This document shows positions 25,850-35,209 of a stretch of DNA of 64,000 bases, piece after piece. The DNA comes from JAGQPD01 sp020426865 (GTDB lineage: Bacteria > Planctomycetota > Planctomycetia > Pirellulales > Pirellulaceae). How positions within the stretch are numbered: position 1 is the first letter of the stretch; every line of letters begins with the position of its first letter. The stretch spans positions 682,001-746,000 of the forward strand of contig JAWKTN010000003.1 of the NCBI GenBank assembly GCA_041399065.1, written 5' to 3'. The translations under genes and the position numbers were made by a program. Below the pieces are notes generated by a model. The model searched no databases, was not told the origin of the DNA, and saw nothing but the letters and a program-made list of their open reading frames with translations.

Positions 25850-27554
25850 GACTGTCGGAATACTCGATAATAGAATCGACCGTTTCTAGGAGTTGATCCA
25901 ATCGAAACGGTTTATAAAGGACCGCGTTGGACCGCAAGCCGGCCTGCCGGGCCTTGACAATCGAATGCCCCGGATCGTAGCCAAAGCCGCTCATCAATAC
26001 CAACGGAACGTGCGATAAAATCCCCTGCAGTTTCACCAATAGATCGTAACCCGTCAGATCGGGCAGACGGACATCGGCGATAATCACGTCGTAGCGCTCG
26101 TCGCGGTTGCGAACCATATATACCGCTTCCGCGCCCGTACGCGCCGTTTCGACTTCACAACCATAGCGTTCCAACAGTGCATGAGCGGCCGAGCGGACCG
26201 ATTCGTCGGCATCGGCGACCAATACACATCGTCGAGACAGACGCGGCCATGCCGAGCGTTCCGGCGATTCCGGCACGGCTTCGGCAGGCGTCATTTTCTG
26301 CCCTACCTTGTGAATGACCTGCTTGATGTCACGCGCATTGCGAAGAATACGCTGCAATTGCCCGACAACCTCCGGTTCATGCCCAATGTAACGCTCCATT
26401 ACGTTGACCGCGTCGTTCAAAATCGCGTCCACCGGCAACGCCACCTCACGATGGATTTCTTCAACGCTCGCCTGTGCCGTGTTGGCCTGTTGAGCAACAA
26501 GCAGCTCCAGCGTGTTCAACGCGACCGCCACGTCACGGGAAAATATTTCTAAAAACTGCCGGTCACTTTCGGTAAACGCCCCCGGCTTGGGACTCTCCAC
26601 GTTGAACGTGCCAATCACGACGTCGTGCTCGATCAACGGCACCGTGAGTGAACTCTTCGCTGCCTCACAACCCTCGATGTACAACGGGTCGTCCGTCGTG
26701 TCCTCACAGAGGTAGCTTCGCCCCGTCGCCGCAACGTATCCCGTTACGCCATTGTTCTGCGGTAGGGCAAACAACGGCCGCTCCGCTGCTTCTAACGTCA
26801 TCCCTTCTGCCAACAGCGGCATCAGTTCACCCGTCTTCTGGTCGAGTAACCGAATCTCGACGACATCGAATTTCAGCAAATCCTTCGTGTGATGCAGGAT
26901 GTTCGACTTGAGTAATTCAATACGCTCCTCCACCTGCATATCGAAAATCTCATCCGGCTTCAAATCAGCCAGCTCGGCGCCAGCCTTATGAATCGCCGCC
27001 AACTTTTGCTGCTGCAACATCTCCTGCGTAATGTCCCTCACCGAGATGATGAGATACTGCGGAGGTTCCGACCGCGTGTTGCGTATCGGTGACGCATGGA
27101 CTTCAAAATATTGATTGTTGGTCGTCCGTAACTTGGAACAACAGGGCTCACATGTTGCCAATGCTGTCGAGAATGGGCAAAAACTCGGACCCAAAATCTC
27201 CGGGTCACCAAACAACGTATAAAACCCTTCGTGGGCTACGTCGTCCCGATGCCACCAGTGACACATTCGCCGATTGGCCCACAGAATCTTCGAATCGGCG
27301 TCGAGCAACACCACTCCGTCGGGCATCTCCTCCAATAACCGCTCACTCCCCACCATCTGGATCAACTCGGCACCCTCACTGGCCAAGTCGTTGAACACAT
27401 GGATTCCGCAGAATTGTTCCTTCGCCAAACGCTCAATCGCATCCATCGGATTGGCCGCGCGAACCAACTCGTTGCTGCTCGACATTTGCTCGAGCAACCG
27501 ATTGTCCGCATTCGATGGGGCACCAATGATTAGTATTCTAGGCAGTCCGGACAA
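25833..27554 (-). CDS. PAS-GAF-(DHp-like)-receiver signalling protein without a kinase ATPase domain
   Basis: 573 residues, cytoplasmic. Order: a short degenerate receiver-like N-terminus (PRILIIGAPSNADN...), PAS domain ~75-190 (DGVVLLDADSKILWANRRM, with a Cys-rich CPFSTALATCEPCCSK insertion), GAF domain ~215-360 (FDVVEIRLLDQKTGELMPLL, SSLTVPLIEHDVVIGTFNVES), a helical segment resembling a dimerisation/His phosphotransfer helix (VEEIHREVALPVDAILNDA), and a complete receiver ~440-565 with acidic pair DADE, phosphoacceptor Asp in DVIIADVRLP, LMSGFG and LYKPF. There is no HATPase_c domain, so it cannot autophosphorylate like a normal histidine kinase. Coupled to the downstream phosphoesterase. 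Confidence 0.85.
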   Translation of the reverse strand: MSGLPRILIIGAPSNADNRLLEQMSSSNELVRAANPMDAIERLAKEQFCGIHVFNDLASEGAELIQMVGSERLLEEMPDGVVLLDADSKILWANRRMCHWWHRDDVAHEGFYTLFGDPEILGPSFCPFSTALATCEPCCSKLRTTNNQYFEVHASPIRNTRSEPPQYLIISVRDITQEMLQQQKLAAIHKAGAELADLKPDEIFDMQVEERIELLKSNILHHTKDLLKFDVVEIRLLDQKTGELMPLLAEGMTLEAAERPLFALPQNNGVTGYVAATGRSYLCEDTTDDPLYIEGCEAAKSSLTVPLIEHDVVIGTFNVESPKPGAFTESDRQFLEIFSRDVAVALNTLELLVAQQANTAQASVEEIHREVALPVDAILNDAVNVMERYIGHEPEVVGQLQRILRNARDIKQVIHKVGQKMTPAEAVPESPERSAWPRLSRRCVLVADADESVRSAAHALLERYGCEVETARTGAEAVYMVRNRDERYDVIIADVRLPDLTGYDLLVKLQGILSHVPLVLMSGFGYDPGHSIVKARQAGLRSNAVLYKPFRLDQLLETVDSIIEYSDSLASAT

Positions 27555-27857
27555 AAGTGGATCACTCCTTCGAGCTCGAAAAATCTGTGCTCAACCGGTA
27601 GCAGCGCTGCTATTGGATTATAGGGTACGACAAAAAAGTGAACAACTAAAACGTTTGCCCCTCAGGAAACTGAGTCATCGTCAAGCCCCCCATTATGCCA
27701 CGCCCTGCCTCGATTGCCACGGCTGTTGGAGATTTCTTTCCCAGATTTAGCCACGCTTGTGCCGCGCACGGCAAATTTGGTGCCCAGCTTGACTGTTCCC
27801 TTCAGCTCGCCCAAACCACAACGTCGATCGACGCCCCTCTCTGCGTCCGCCATCTCC
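27555..27857. other. Intergenic, no gene seen
   Basis: About 300 bp between the PAS-GAF gene and the glycerate kinase stop. Open frames crossing it on both strands run into the kinase gene and have no family resemblance. It should hold the promoter of the PAS-GAF gene, but no convincing promoter element was found. Confidence 0.4.
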
Positions 27858-29321
27858 TCAACAGGCACAATCCTCAACAGGCACACAAAGTACGACGCGA
27901 ACGTCACAGACATTCGTGCCAGTCGGTCCGCTCCTTATCAATCCTCCCCGCGACTCCCAAAACGAATACGCATCATTTCGTTGAAGACAATCCGCGACCT
28001 GCCCACTTCCCTCCCTTTCGGCCGCAAAACAACCGCCAGCTACATTTTCCGTCAACTGCGTCACGATGCGTTTGGTCAATACCGCTCCGGCGGCGTCCGT
28101 CGGCCCGTCTTCACCGTCCGTTCCACACGACAGCAATGCAAAATCATGTTCGCTCAACCATGCCGCCCCGCCCGCCGTCCTCCGATAATTCAGCACCGCC
28201 TCCGTCGCTGCTAGCACCAACTGCTGATTGCGCCCACCACGCCCTCGCTGCTCAACCGGCACCAACCGCACGACCGGCTCGCCCCCCTGCAATAAACAGT
28301 TTCTGGTGCGACTCGGCAGGTGCGTCAGATGATCGGCGAGCCGCCGACCAACTTCCTCGGCCGTTGGTTCATGGATGTCGGTCGCTAGTGTTTGCGTAAC
28401 GTAACCCAGTCTGGCTGCTTCTTGCGTCGCGGCGGCAAGTGCCGTTTGATTGTTGGCGATTACGAAATTCCAAAACGCCGCGGTGGTCCGGGGAGGTATG
28501 CTGTTTGAGTGGGTGGGCAGAGCACAGCGGCGCAAGTACTGCCAAACCGATTCCGGGACACGTCGACGATCGTCGAGTGGAAGTGTTTCGAGAATCGCTA
28601 ACGCGTGGGCACAGGTCGAGGAGTCTGGCACCGTTGGCCCGGACGCAATGACATCGAGTGGATCTCCCAGAACGTCGGAGATGTAGAGTCCGATCAATCG
28701 GCAGCGGCCGGCCGTGTCCAACAGTTTCCCCCCTTTGATGCAACTCAATGGCTTTCGAACGGCATTTAGTTGGCGGATGTCGTAGCCGGCGCCCGACAAC
28801 AACCGGGTGACGGCGATCTTATCTTGGAGCGAAATGCCGGCAACTGGGGCCGGTAAGAGAGCCGATCCGCCACCGGAAAACAGGGCGATGCAGAGGTCAC
28901 ATTCGCCGCCTTCGCTCACCAGCCGCACAATCTCCCTGGCGCCTTGGACTGCCTGTTGCGTCGGTTCATTGGTGCCGGTCGGACGGCAGGGGTGCAGATG
29001 GACATGCGACGTTTCCGAGTCACATCCATCGGGCACATTGACCCATCCCACAACGCGGTCCAGGACGCCAGGTACCTGACAAAGGACCCGTTCTAGTCCG
29101 GCGGCCATCGCCCCGCTGGCCTTGCCGGCGCCGACAACGATGATCCGTTGTACGTCACGCAAATCAATGGCGAGCGATGGCAATCGCAGGATCTGGTGTT
29201 GAGGATCGAGTTCAACAAAGCGTTCAACTGCCACATCGCCGCGGACCGCGGAAACAGCGGCGTGCCAGATATTGAGCGAATCTTCTCGCAGTGTTCGCAT
29301 GGCACGGATATCGTGAGGCAT
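27858..29321 (-). CDS. Glycerate 2-kinase (MOFRL/GckA type)
   Basis: 487 residues. ATP-dependent phosphorylation of D-glycerate to 2-phosphoglycerate, feeding sugar-acid or serine-cycle carbon into glycolysis. Recognised from GAGKASGAMAAGLE, LFSGGGSALLPAPVAGISLQDK, LLSGAGYDIRQLNAVRKPLSCIKGGKL, LYISDVLGDPLDVIASGPTVPD, the NNQTALAAA segment, GGEPVVR, RGGRNQQLVLAA and SCGTDGEDGPTDAAGA, the typical MOFRL C-terminal block. ATG 29321 is 17 bp after the stop of the upstream gene; an ATG at 29303 (MRTLRED) is equally plausible. Confidence 0.92.
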   Translation of the reverse strand: MPHDIRAMRTLREDSLNIWHAAVSAVRGDVAVERFVELDPQHQILRLPSLAIDLRDVQRIIVVGAGKASGAMAAGLERVLCQVPGVLDRVVGWVNVPDGCDSETSHVHLHPCRPTGTNEPTQQAVQGAREIVRLVSEGGECDLCIALFSGGGSALLPAPVAGISLQDKIAVTRLLSGAGYDIRQLNAVRKPLSCIKGGKLLDTAGRCRLIGLYISDVLGDPLDVIASGPTVPDSSTCAHALAILETLPLDDRRRVPESVWQYLRRCALPTHSNSIPPRTTAAFWNFVIANNQTALAAATQEAARLGYVTQTLATDIHEPTAEEVGRRLADHLTHLPSRTRNCLLQGGEPVVRLVPVEQRGRGGRNQQLVLAATEAVLNYRRTAGGAAWLSEHDFALLSCGTDGEDGPTDAAGAVLTKRIVTQLTENVAGGCFAAEREGSGQVADCLQRNDAYSFWESRGGLIRSGPTGTNVCDVRVVLCVPVEDCAC

Positions 29322-29338
29322 ACCAATTCACGTTGTGG

Positions 29339-31213
29339 TCAATGCAAGAGCGACCGTGCGGTATCGAGCATCGATGCTGCTGCCCAATAACTGCCGCGGG
29401 ATACTTCATATTCCACTCGATCGAGGAGATCGGGGACTTTCTCCAAATTCAGCACGGGTGTCGTCGAAACGGACCGGTAGGCGATGGTATCGATCGATTC
29501 CCAGCGCATCTGCGCATGGTACTGACGAATAATCTCTGTTTCCAGTCGTAATCGGCGCACCTGTTGTTTTTCGAGTTCCGCCGCGGTGGCCCTAACGATT
29601 GTGGGATCTTCGCACAAGAGCACGGCAGCGACACCATGGAATTGTTCGAGTTGCAGACGCACTCCCCCGGTGACACGTTGACGCCGAATCGGTTGTAAGC
29701 CGGCCGTCTGCAGTTGAAAACTGTCGAAGGACAGCGGGACTTCGTTCAGGACAAGCGACGGCGCGGCAGCATCCCGAGTTGGCGGCTGCAGTGGATCTCC
29801 GTCGTCACGCACGATCAGTAGAAGTCGCGACCTGGCGGCGGTCAGAATTCGAGCCGTCAGTTTGGTCGCCCCGGAATCGGTCGACGTCGACAACACTTCG
29901 ACATTCTCTCGACTGCCGGCGATCCACGGAGTCAGCGGTATCAACTCACGATTCACCCATTCACAATTGCGGCAGAATTCTCGAGCAGCGTCGTTGGGGG
30001 CGTCCAACCGGCTCGCCGACTCCATCCAGATCCCTCGCGCGCCAAGCGCCGCGGCCCGCCAGGCGTTCGGCCGTAATCGAGATGCCACATCTTGATCACC
30101 GATTCGCCACCACGTTACCGTCTCTCCGGATGGGCTCAGAGCCAAACCTCGATCGGATAAACCACTCGAGTCAGTGGCGGCGACACCTGTCTCGCGCACG
30201 CTAATGGAGAGGTCGCTCGGTATTTGCTGCCGCCGGTCCAGTACAATCAACCACAACCCCAGCTCTTCGGCCTCGCGACGCTGCCGGTCGTTATAGGGAA
30301 CGGCACTGCAAATCGTATTGAATCCCAGCGACTTGAGAAATGCCAGGTTCTCACCATGATAGTCGATGGCACGAGCAAAAAACGGTCGCCCCCCACGGAT
30401 GGCAATACCACCGCAAACCACCGGTCGGCCGTCGTCCGAATCGCCTGCCAATATGTTCGATAGCGGTTCGCCCGAGAGAGTCCAACAAGATGGAACTGTG
30501 TTTGCGTCAGGACCGTCCGCACTTGCAACGTCGACGATCGCGATGCCGTCGGCCAATTGCGACACGCTACCGTCACTACCTGTAGTACGTCGAATCGCGA
30601 CGGCGTTCTCCAATTGCGGCGGTTTCAAAAAGGCCTCGGTCGTGCCGGGACCGCCGTAGACGTTGACGATCAATCGATCCACGTATGCTTCACGTGCGTC
30701 GATCCGACAGCGGTATTGCGACCGCAAGACTCGTACTTGTCGCTCGACCGCATCCGGTAAGCCCTCCACAACCAGACGTTGCCAGGCCGTTCGACGCTGG
30801 TACATATTGCCGTTGACGAAAAAGCTGATCGGCTTACCCGTGTCCGGACGCAACGTGTGCGGAAGGACCACGCGGGCGGAAACCTGCAGCCCCTCGCGAT
30901 TGGCGTTGAGCTCCACCCCCAAGTGCAATTCCTCGATCACTCGGCAAGGGGGGAGTTCCGAAACGGCGTAGATGTAGGTCCCTCCGCCGGCGTCTACCCG
31001 AATCTGTTCACATTCCTCCGCCACCGCGAGAGAAACCTCCCCATCCTCGGACCGGATCCTCCGATGGACAGCCGATCGCACGACGCAATCGCTGGCTATT
31101 ACCTCCCATCGCGAACGCTCCGCGGCATCGACAGCCACCGCCATCGACACGATCGCTAGAATCGTCCAGTTTCTGCATTTTGGGCCCGATGACGGCCGCA
31201 TTGTTCGCCACAT
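29339..31213 (-). CDS. Large secreted protein of unknown function
   Basis: About 624 residues. The open frame extends to 31306, but the likely start is ATG 31213 (MWRTMRPSS) or 31201 (MRPSS), which set up a signal peptide NWTILAIVSMAVAVDAAE. The mature protein has a beta-rich N-terminal half (carbohydrate-binding-like; TEAFLKPPQLENAV is a typical linker before a TIM-barrel-like part) and a middle region FARAIDYHGENLAFLKSLGFNTICSAVPYNDRQRREAEELGLWLIV, resembling a glycoside-hydrolase-like barrel (helix-strand 'LKxLGFNxI' pattern). No catalytic residues can be assigned. It lies immediately upstream of glycerate kinase on the same strand. Confidence 0.7.
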   Translation of the reverse strand: MWRTMRPSSGPKCRNWTILAIVSMAVAVDAAERSRWEVIASDCVVRSAVHRRIRSEDGEVSLAVAEECEQIRVDAGGGTYIYAVSELPPCRVIEELHLGVELNANREGLQVSARVVLPHTLRPDTGKPISFFVNGNMYQRRTAWQRLVVEGLPDAVERQVRVLRSQYRCRIDAREAYVDRLIVNVYGGPGTTEAFLKPPQLENAVAIRRTTGSDGSVSQLADGIAIVDVASADGPDANTVPSCWTLSGEPLSNILAGDSDDGRPVVCGGIAIRGGRPFFARAIDYHGENLAFLKSLGFNTICSAVPYNDRQRREAEELGLWLIVLDRRQQIPSDLSISVRETGVAATDSSGLSDRGLALSPSGETVTWWRIGDQDVASRLRPNAWRAAALGARGIWMESASRLDAPNDAAREFCRNCEWVNRELIPLTPWIAGSRENVEVLSTSTDSGATKLTARILTAARSRLLLIVRDDGDPLQPPTRDAAAPSLVLNEVPLSFDSFQLQTAGLQPIRRQRVTGGVRLQLEQFHGVAAVLLCEDPTIVRATAAELEKQQVRRLRLETEIIRQYHAQMRWESIDTIAYRSVSTTPVLNLEKVPDLLDRVEYEVSRGSYWAAASMLDTARSLLH

Positions 31214-31463
31214 CCGCCTTGATTTCCGTGAAGGCCCCCCATCCATGGATTGACAGCCCCCTCTTGTACCGGCATTTTGGCAACGAATCGAGAGCAATTG
31301 TGGCAAATATTCAACATTCGCCTGCTAACAATTCTGGAACTTCTTGCGCCTAAATCTTTTCTGTATCGAAGGTTACGTATAGAATCGGTAGGGAGTGAGC
31401 GGTTTTGGCATGCGGGCTGCTTTCACATCGTGCCAACACTCATCACACCTCCGGAGACGCAAC

Positions 31464-31751
31464 ATGACCCCATCGGAATCGATCAGCGAAAAGTCGGAAA
31501 AGCTGCCAACCGAAACGCGAGAACTCGTCGCGGCGATCCAACAATTGCCCGAATCGTACCGCCGCCAGTTGGAACCGGCGTTGCAGAAGGTCGTCGAAAG
31601 CACGCACCGCCGCAAACGCATCCTCGCCCTCGTACAGGACGCACTTGGACAACTCCGCCTGGATATGAAATACCTGATGTTCGACCTCGAGGCGACTCGC
31701 CGTGAACGTGACACGTTACAGCGCGAACTCGAGGGCCGCGGCGACCAATAG
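31464..31751 (+). CDS. Small helical protein, unknown
   Basis: 95 residues from ATG 31464 (MTPSESISEKSEKLP), which has GGAG 8 bases upstream; the open frame starts earlier at 31395 but that part overlaps a likely promoter region. The protein is almost all helical and charged (LPESYRRQLEPALQKVVESTHRRKRILALVQDALGQLRLDMKYLMFDLEATRRERDTLQREL), probably a coiled-coil dimer. Similar short proteins occur in planctomycetes without assigned function. Confidence 0.65.
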   Translation: MTPSESISEKSEKLPTETRELVAAIQQLPESYRRQLEPALQKVVESTHRRKRILALVQDALGQLRLDMKYLMFDLEATRRERDTLQRELEGRGDQ

Positions 31752-31917
31752 GCGGGAATTCGGCCTTCGATCCCGCAGCAAATATCGTGGTTTGTTGCCG
31801 CCAAACCGATTTCCATCTAACATAGTCAGAGAGATGAAGATTCCATGTATTGTGCGTGCAAATGCGCAACTCGTATCCAGACACGACTTAATTGCGCTAG
31901 GGGGAGTTCCGAGCTAG

Positions 31918-33357
31918 ATGGGCGACATGTCGGCTGAAGAGTTCGTACAGAGCGCATTTGACCTGAATCTGATTACTCAGCGGCAAATGCAGATGATCTG
32001 GAGCAATTTTGGCACTCGCAATGTGCCATTTGCCGATATCCAAAATTTCGTGCTACGTAGCGGTCTGATGACCAACTATCAAATCGACAAGGTCCTGCGA
32101 GGGGAACGAGCGGGATTCTTTTATGGCGACTACAAAGTGCTCTATTTTGTCGGCAACGGTTCGTTCGCTCGCGTCTATCGTGCCGTTCACAAGGACACCG
32201 GTAAAATCGTGGCGTTGAAGGTTCTGCGAAAACGCTACAGCGAAAAGCGCGAAGACAAAGATCGCTTCGTTCACGAAGGCGAAATGGGGATGAAGTTGCG
32301 GCACCCCAACATCGTGCCCATCTACGAGGTCCATGGGACCCGCGGTATCTACTTTCTGGTGATGGCGTTTGTCGAAGGCCAGAGCCTGCGAGATTTCGTC
32401 AAAGTCCGCAAGAAGGTAAAGCCGATCGAGGCCACCAAGCTGATATCCGATATCGTTGCCGGACTCGATTATGCCGCTCAAACCGGTATCACCCACCGCG
32501 ATCTAAAACTATCCAATGTCCTCGTCTCTACCAACGGCCGCGCACAGCTCGTCGACTTCGGACTAGCCTCCATCGCCGAGGGAGTCGACGATAAGTTGAC
32601 CAATCAGCGCACCATCGACTACGCCGGGCTGGAACGCGCTACAGGGGTCCGCAAAGACGACCCTCGCAGCGATATCTTTTTTGCCGGATGCATGTACTAC
32701 CACATGCTGACTGGTCATTCTCCCTTGCGTGAATCGCGTGACCGATTGCAGCGGTTGAGTGTCGATCGATATCGCGATGTTAAACCGATTACCGATCTCG
32801 ATCCCCATCTGCCAGCCCCCGTGGTCCTGATCGCCCGCAAAGCAATGGAACTCGATCCAGAAAAGCGATACGAGTCACCAAGTGCGATGCTGGCAGATCT
32901 GCAGAAAGCCATGCAGCGACTCAACGAGGAACGGTCCGGTGGCAGCGGCTCGCTCGAAGGCATCGATCGCACCGTAATGGTCATTGAATCGCAGCAAAGC
33001 ATGCAGGACATTTTCCGCGAGCAACTAAAGAAGTACGGTTATCGAGTTCTCATGATTGGTGACCCCTACCGGGCCCTCGATCGATTCAACGCCGACTCGC
33101 ACGTAGCCAATGGCATTCTATTTTCTACCAGCAACGTGGGCCGAGCGGGGGTCGATGCCTTCAAGGAATTCACCTCCGGCGAACATACTCGTGACACCCC
33201 TGCTATCCTGCTGCTGGGAAAAAACCAATCCGAATGGGCCGGCGACGTATCCACCAGTGACATCCACCAAGTCCTGACAATGCCGGTGAAGATGAGTCAG
33301 ATTCGCGAAGCACTGCAAAAACTGCTCGCTACCGGCGCCTCCACTAACGCTCATTGA
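31918..33357 (+). CDS. Ser/Thr protein kinase fused to a degenerate receiver domain
   Basis: 479 residues. Residues ~1-75 are a helical N-terminal region (EEFVQSAFDLNLITQRQMQ..., LRSGLMTNYQIDKVLRGERAGFFYGDYKV) common before planctomycete kinases. Kinase domain ~75-335: VGNGSFARVYRAV, ALKVLRKRY (catalytic Lys), HRDLKLSNVLV, DFGLASIAEG. The usual APE motif is replaced by YAGLERATG. After a GSGS linker, residues ~350-475 read as a receiver fold (VMVIESQQSMQDIFREQLKKYGYRVLMIGDPYRALDRF ... ILLLGKNQ ... VLTMPVKMSQIREAL), but the acidic pair is ES and the phosphoacceptor site reads GILFSTSNVG with no Asp. The receiver is therefore probably not phosphorylated. It is encoded alone, 160 bp after the small helical gene. 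Confidence 0.88.
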   Translation: MGDMSAEEFVQSAFDLNLITQRQMQMIWSNFGTRNVPFADIQNFVLRSGLMTNYQIDKVLRGERAGFFYGDYKVLYFVGNGSFARVYRAVHKDTGKIVALKVLRKRYSEKREDKDRFVHEGEMGMKLRHPNIVPIYEVHGTRGIYFLVMAFVEGQSLRDFVKVRKKVKPIEATKLISDIVAGLDYAAQTGITHRDLKLSNVLVSTNGRAQLVDFGLASIAEGVDDKLTNQRTIDYAGLERATGVRKDDPRSDIFFAGCMYYHMLTGHSPLRESRDRLQRLSVDRYRDVKPITDLDPHLPAPVVLIARKAMELDPEKRYESPSAMLADLQKAMQRLNEERSGGSGSLEGIDRTVMVIESQQSMQDIFREQLKKYGYRVLMIGDPYRALDRFNADSHVANGILFSTSNVGRAGVDAFKEFTSGEHTRDTPAILLLGKNQSEWAGDVSTSDIHQVLTMPVKMSQIREALQKLLATGASTNAH

Positions 33358-33441
33358 CGCAAAAAAACGCCACGATTCCCCATCCACGACGGAACAGGAC
33401 CGTCAGCTACTGATCGGGATGATCCGCTACTGGATGTTCCG

Positions 33442-34248
33442 TCATTGGCCGGGGTTGTCGGTGCTCAGCGGAATGCCCATCTCCCGCATCAACATCTGCA
33501 TGTCTTTCCAGACCTCCGCCTTGGCGGAAGGATTCCGCAACAGGTAGGCCGGGTGATACGTGGCGATGACTTTGATGTCGCGCCATTGATGAAAACGTCC
33601 ACGGAGCTTGCCAATCGTTTGCGTTGTCTCTAATAGATTCGTTGCCGCGATACTCCCCAGGCAACAAATGAATTCCGGTTGGATAATTTCCAACTGCCTT
33701 TCAAAAAAAGCTCGGCAACAGGCCACCTCGTCTGCAGCCGGGTTGCGGTTGCCCGGCGGACGACATTTCAGGACGTTCAGGATATAGACATCTTCGCGTC
33801 GTAGAGTGCAAGCCTGAATGATCTTGTCCAACAGTTGACCGGCGCGTCCCACGAACGGCTCGCCTATCCGATCCTCATCCGCGCCAGGTGCTTCGCCAAA
33901 AAAACATAGCCGTGCGTGCGGGTTCCCCACGCCGAAGACGGTTTGAGTTCGCGACGATGCCAGTTCTGGACAGAGCTCACACGACGCAACCTCTTGAGCG
34001 ATGACGTTCAACGCCGCAGCGCGCTGGCCGTCGATCGACGGGCCTCGGTGCGGATTTGGCGCCAACGGCTCAATGGGTTCTTTCACGACGGGACCCCCTT
34101 CCAATGAAGATTCGATCATACCTGTGGGGCGCTCAACCACCTCGGCACAATCGTTGACGCCCAAACCAGGACGGGGAAGCGGCAAGTCGGTGACTCCCGC
34201 CCGCTGTAGACTGGCAAGTTGTTGTTGCAACGCTCGTGTATCAGACAT
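33442..34248 (-). CDS. Family 4-type uracil-DNA glycosylase (Fe-S)
   Basis: 268 residues from ATG 34248 (MSDTRALQQQLASLQRAG); a TTG at 34320 would overlap the previous stop as TTGA. Removes uracil from DNA at the start of base-excision repair. Motifs: CELCPELASSRTQTVFG (first Cys pair of the 4Fe-4S site), FFGEAPGADEDRIGEPFVGRAGQLLD (water-activating/uracil pocket), NVLKCRPPGNRNP, CCRAFFERQLEIIQPEFICCLGSIA (later Cys ligands) and YHPAYLLRN (HPxxLLR). The residues before ~80 are a Pro-rich, poorly conserved lead. A second glycosylase-superfamily gene sits immediately upstream on the same strand. Confidence 0.9.
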   Translation of the reverse strand: MSDTRALQQQLASLQRAGVTDLPLPRPGLGVNDCAEVVERPTGMIESSLEGGPVVKEPIEPLAPNPHRGPSIDGQRAAALNVIAQEVASCELCPELASSRTQTVFGVGNPHARLCFFGEAPGADEDRIGEPFVGRAGQLLDKIIQACTLRREDVYILNVLKCRPPGNRNPAADEVACCRAFFERQLEIIQPEFICCLGSIAATNLLETTQTIGKLRGRFHQWRDIKVIATYHPAYLLRNPSAKAEVWKDMQMLMREMGIPLSTDNPGQ

Positions 34249-34316
34249 CCCAAAATTGTAACGTAATTGATGCTCGCGTCGAGATCCGGCCAATAACAGA
34301 TTAAGACAGTATCCGA

Positions 34317-34901
34317 TCAAGAGAGCAATCGACGGAGATGCTCCCGTAGACTCGGCAATACTTCGTGTTCAAACCATGGATTCTGTTGCAGCCATCGATT
34401 GTTGCGAAAGCTGGGGTGCGGCAATGGCCAGAATCTTGGAGCAAATTCACGCCACGCTGCAACCGTTTCACGTAATGACCGCTGCGCGCATTCTCGCAAA
34501 ATGTAACGTTGGGAATACTGACCGATGACCAATGTCGTTTCAATCCGAGGGAGCATCGCGAACACCCGTGCGTGCCAATGTTCCGCACACTCGGGGCGCG
34601 GCGGCAAATCGCCCGATTTCCCCGTCCCAGGATAACAAAAGCCCATCGGCACGATCGCTACCTGCCGCGAATCATAGAACTGTTCCGCGCCAATCCCCAT
34701 CCAGTCCCTCAAACGCTTGCCACTAGGATCGGACCACGGCACTCCGGACTCGTGCACCTTGCGCCCCGGAGCTTGACCGACGACCAACAACCGAGCCGAG
34801 GCGCGTGCCACCAGCACCGGCCGAGGCCCCAACGGCAAGACATCGTTGCAGATTTCACACGCGCGAATTTCATCAAGTAGTGCGTTAAGTGACGGCATCA
34901 T
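34317..34901 (-). CDS. Uracil-DNA glycosylase superfamily protein
   Basis: About 194 residues from ATG 34901 (MMPSLNALLDEIRAC); the open frame continues to 34928. UDG-superfamily features: EICNDVLPLGPRPVL, LLVVGQAPGRKVHESGVPWSDPSGKRLRDWMGI (motif 1 variant), VAIVPMGFCYPGTGKSGDLPPRPECA, TLVIGQYSQRYIL, and LPHPSFRNNRW (HPS-type motif 2). It matches the group of single-domain 'uracil-DNA glycosylase family' proteins of ~190 residues found next to or apart from family 4 enzymes. Compared with family 4 it lacks the full set of four Fe-S Cys. It is upstream of, and likely cotranscribed with, the family 4 gene. Activity on uracil or another lesion is unproven. Confidence 0.85.
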   Translation of the reverse strand: MMPSLNALLDEIRACEICNDVLPLGPRPVLVARASARLLVVGQAPGRKVHESGVPWSDPSGKRLRDWMGIGAEQFYDSRQVAIVPMGFCYPGTGKSGDLPPRPECAEHWHARVFAMLPRIETTLVIGQYSQRYILRECAQRSLRETVAAWREFAPRFWPLPHPSFRNNRWLQQNPWFEHEVLPSLREHLRRLLS

Positions 34902-34936
34902 CCACGTCGCATATGCAAAATTGGCCACACCGTTAC

Positions 34937-34953
34937 ACGGCTGTCCCAGCCGT
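34937..34953. repeat. Dispersed palindrome ACGGCTGTCCCAGCCGT, copy 1
   Basis: Seven-base perfect stem with a 3-nt loop (ACGGCTG-TCC-CAGCCGT), 9 bp upstream of the UDG-like open frame (34928). The same 17 bases plus two flanking bases each side recur at 44355-44371, so it is a dispersed REP-like unit of this genome. Confidence 0.65.
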
Positions 34954-35209
34954 CACGGCGAGCTTCAATCCTCACAGATTTATTCCACGAAGACCAGGCC
35001 TCCGAGCTTTTTGGGGTGTCCATGACGGGACCAGTAAAATATGCTGGTAGGCTGGCGGTATTGTGGGGAGGTAGCCGAGGCAGCAGGAATGGCCGTGAGG
35101 ATTCCCGCTTTCCGCTGGCAAATGTTCCAGCGATTACCCACCCACCCTTGTATCTCGCCTTTTACTTTTGCTGCTTTGTATTTTGCATCCATCGCTGTTG
35201 TGACCCGAA

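Noticed and set aside
27695..28399. 234-codon + strand frame crossing the glycerate kinase end
   Set aside because: Antisense to a well-conserved gene and of low-complexity character.
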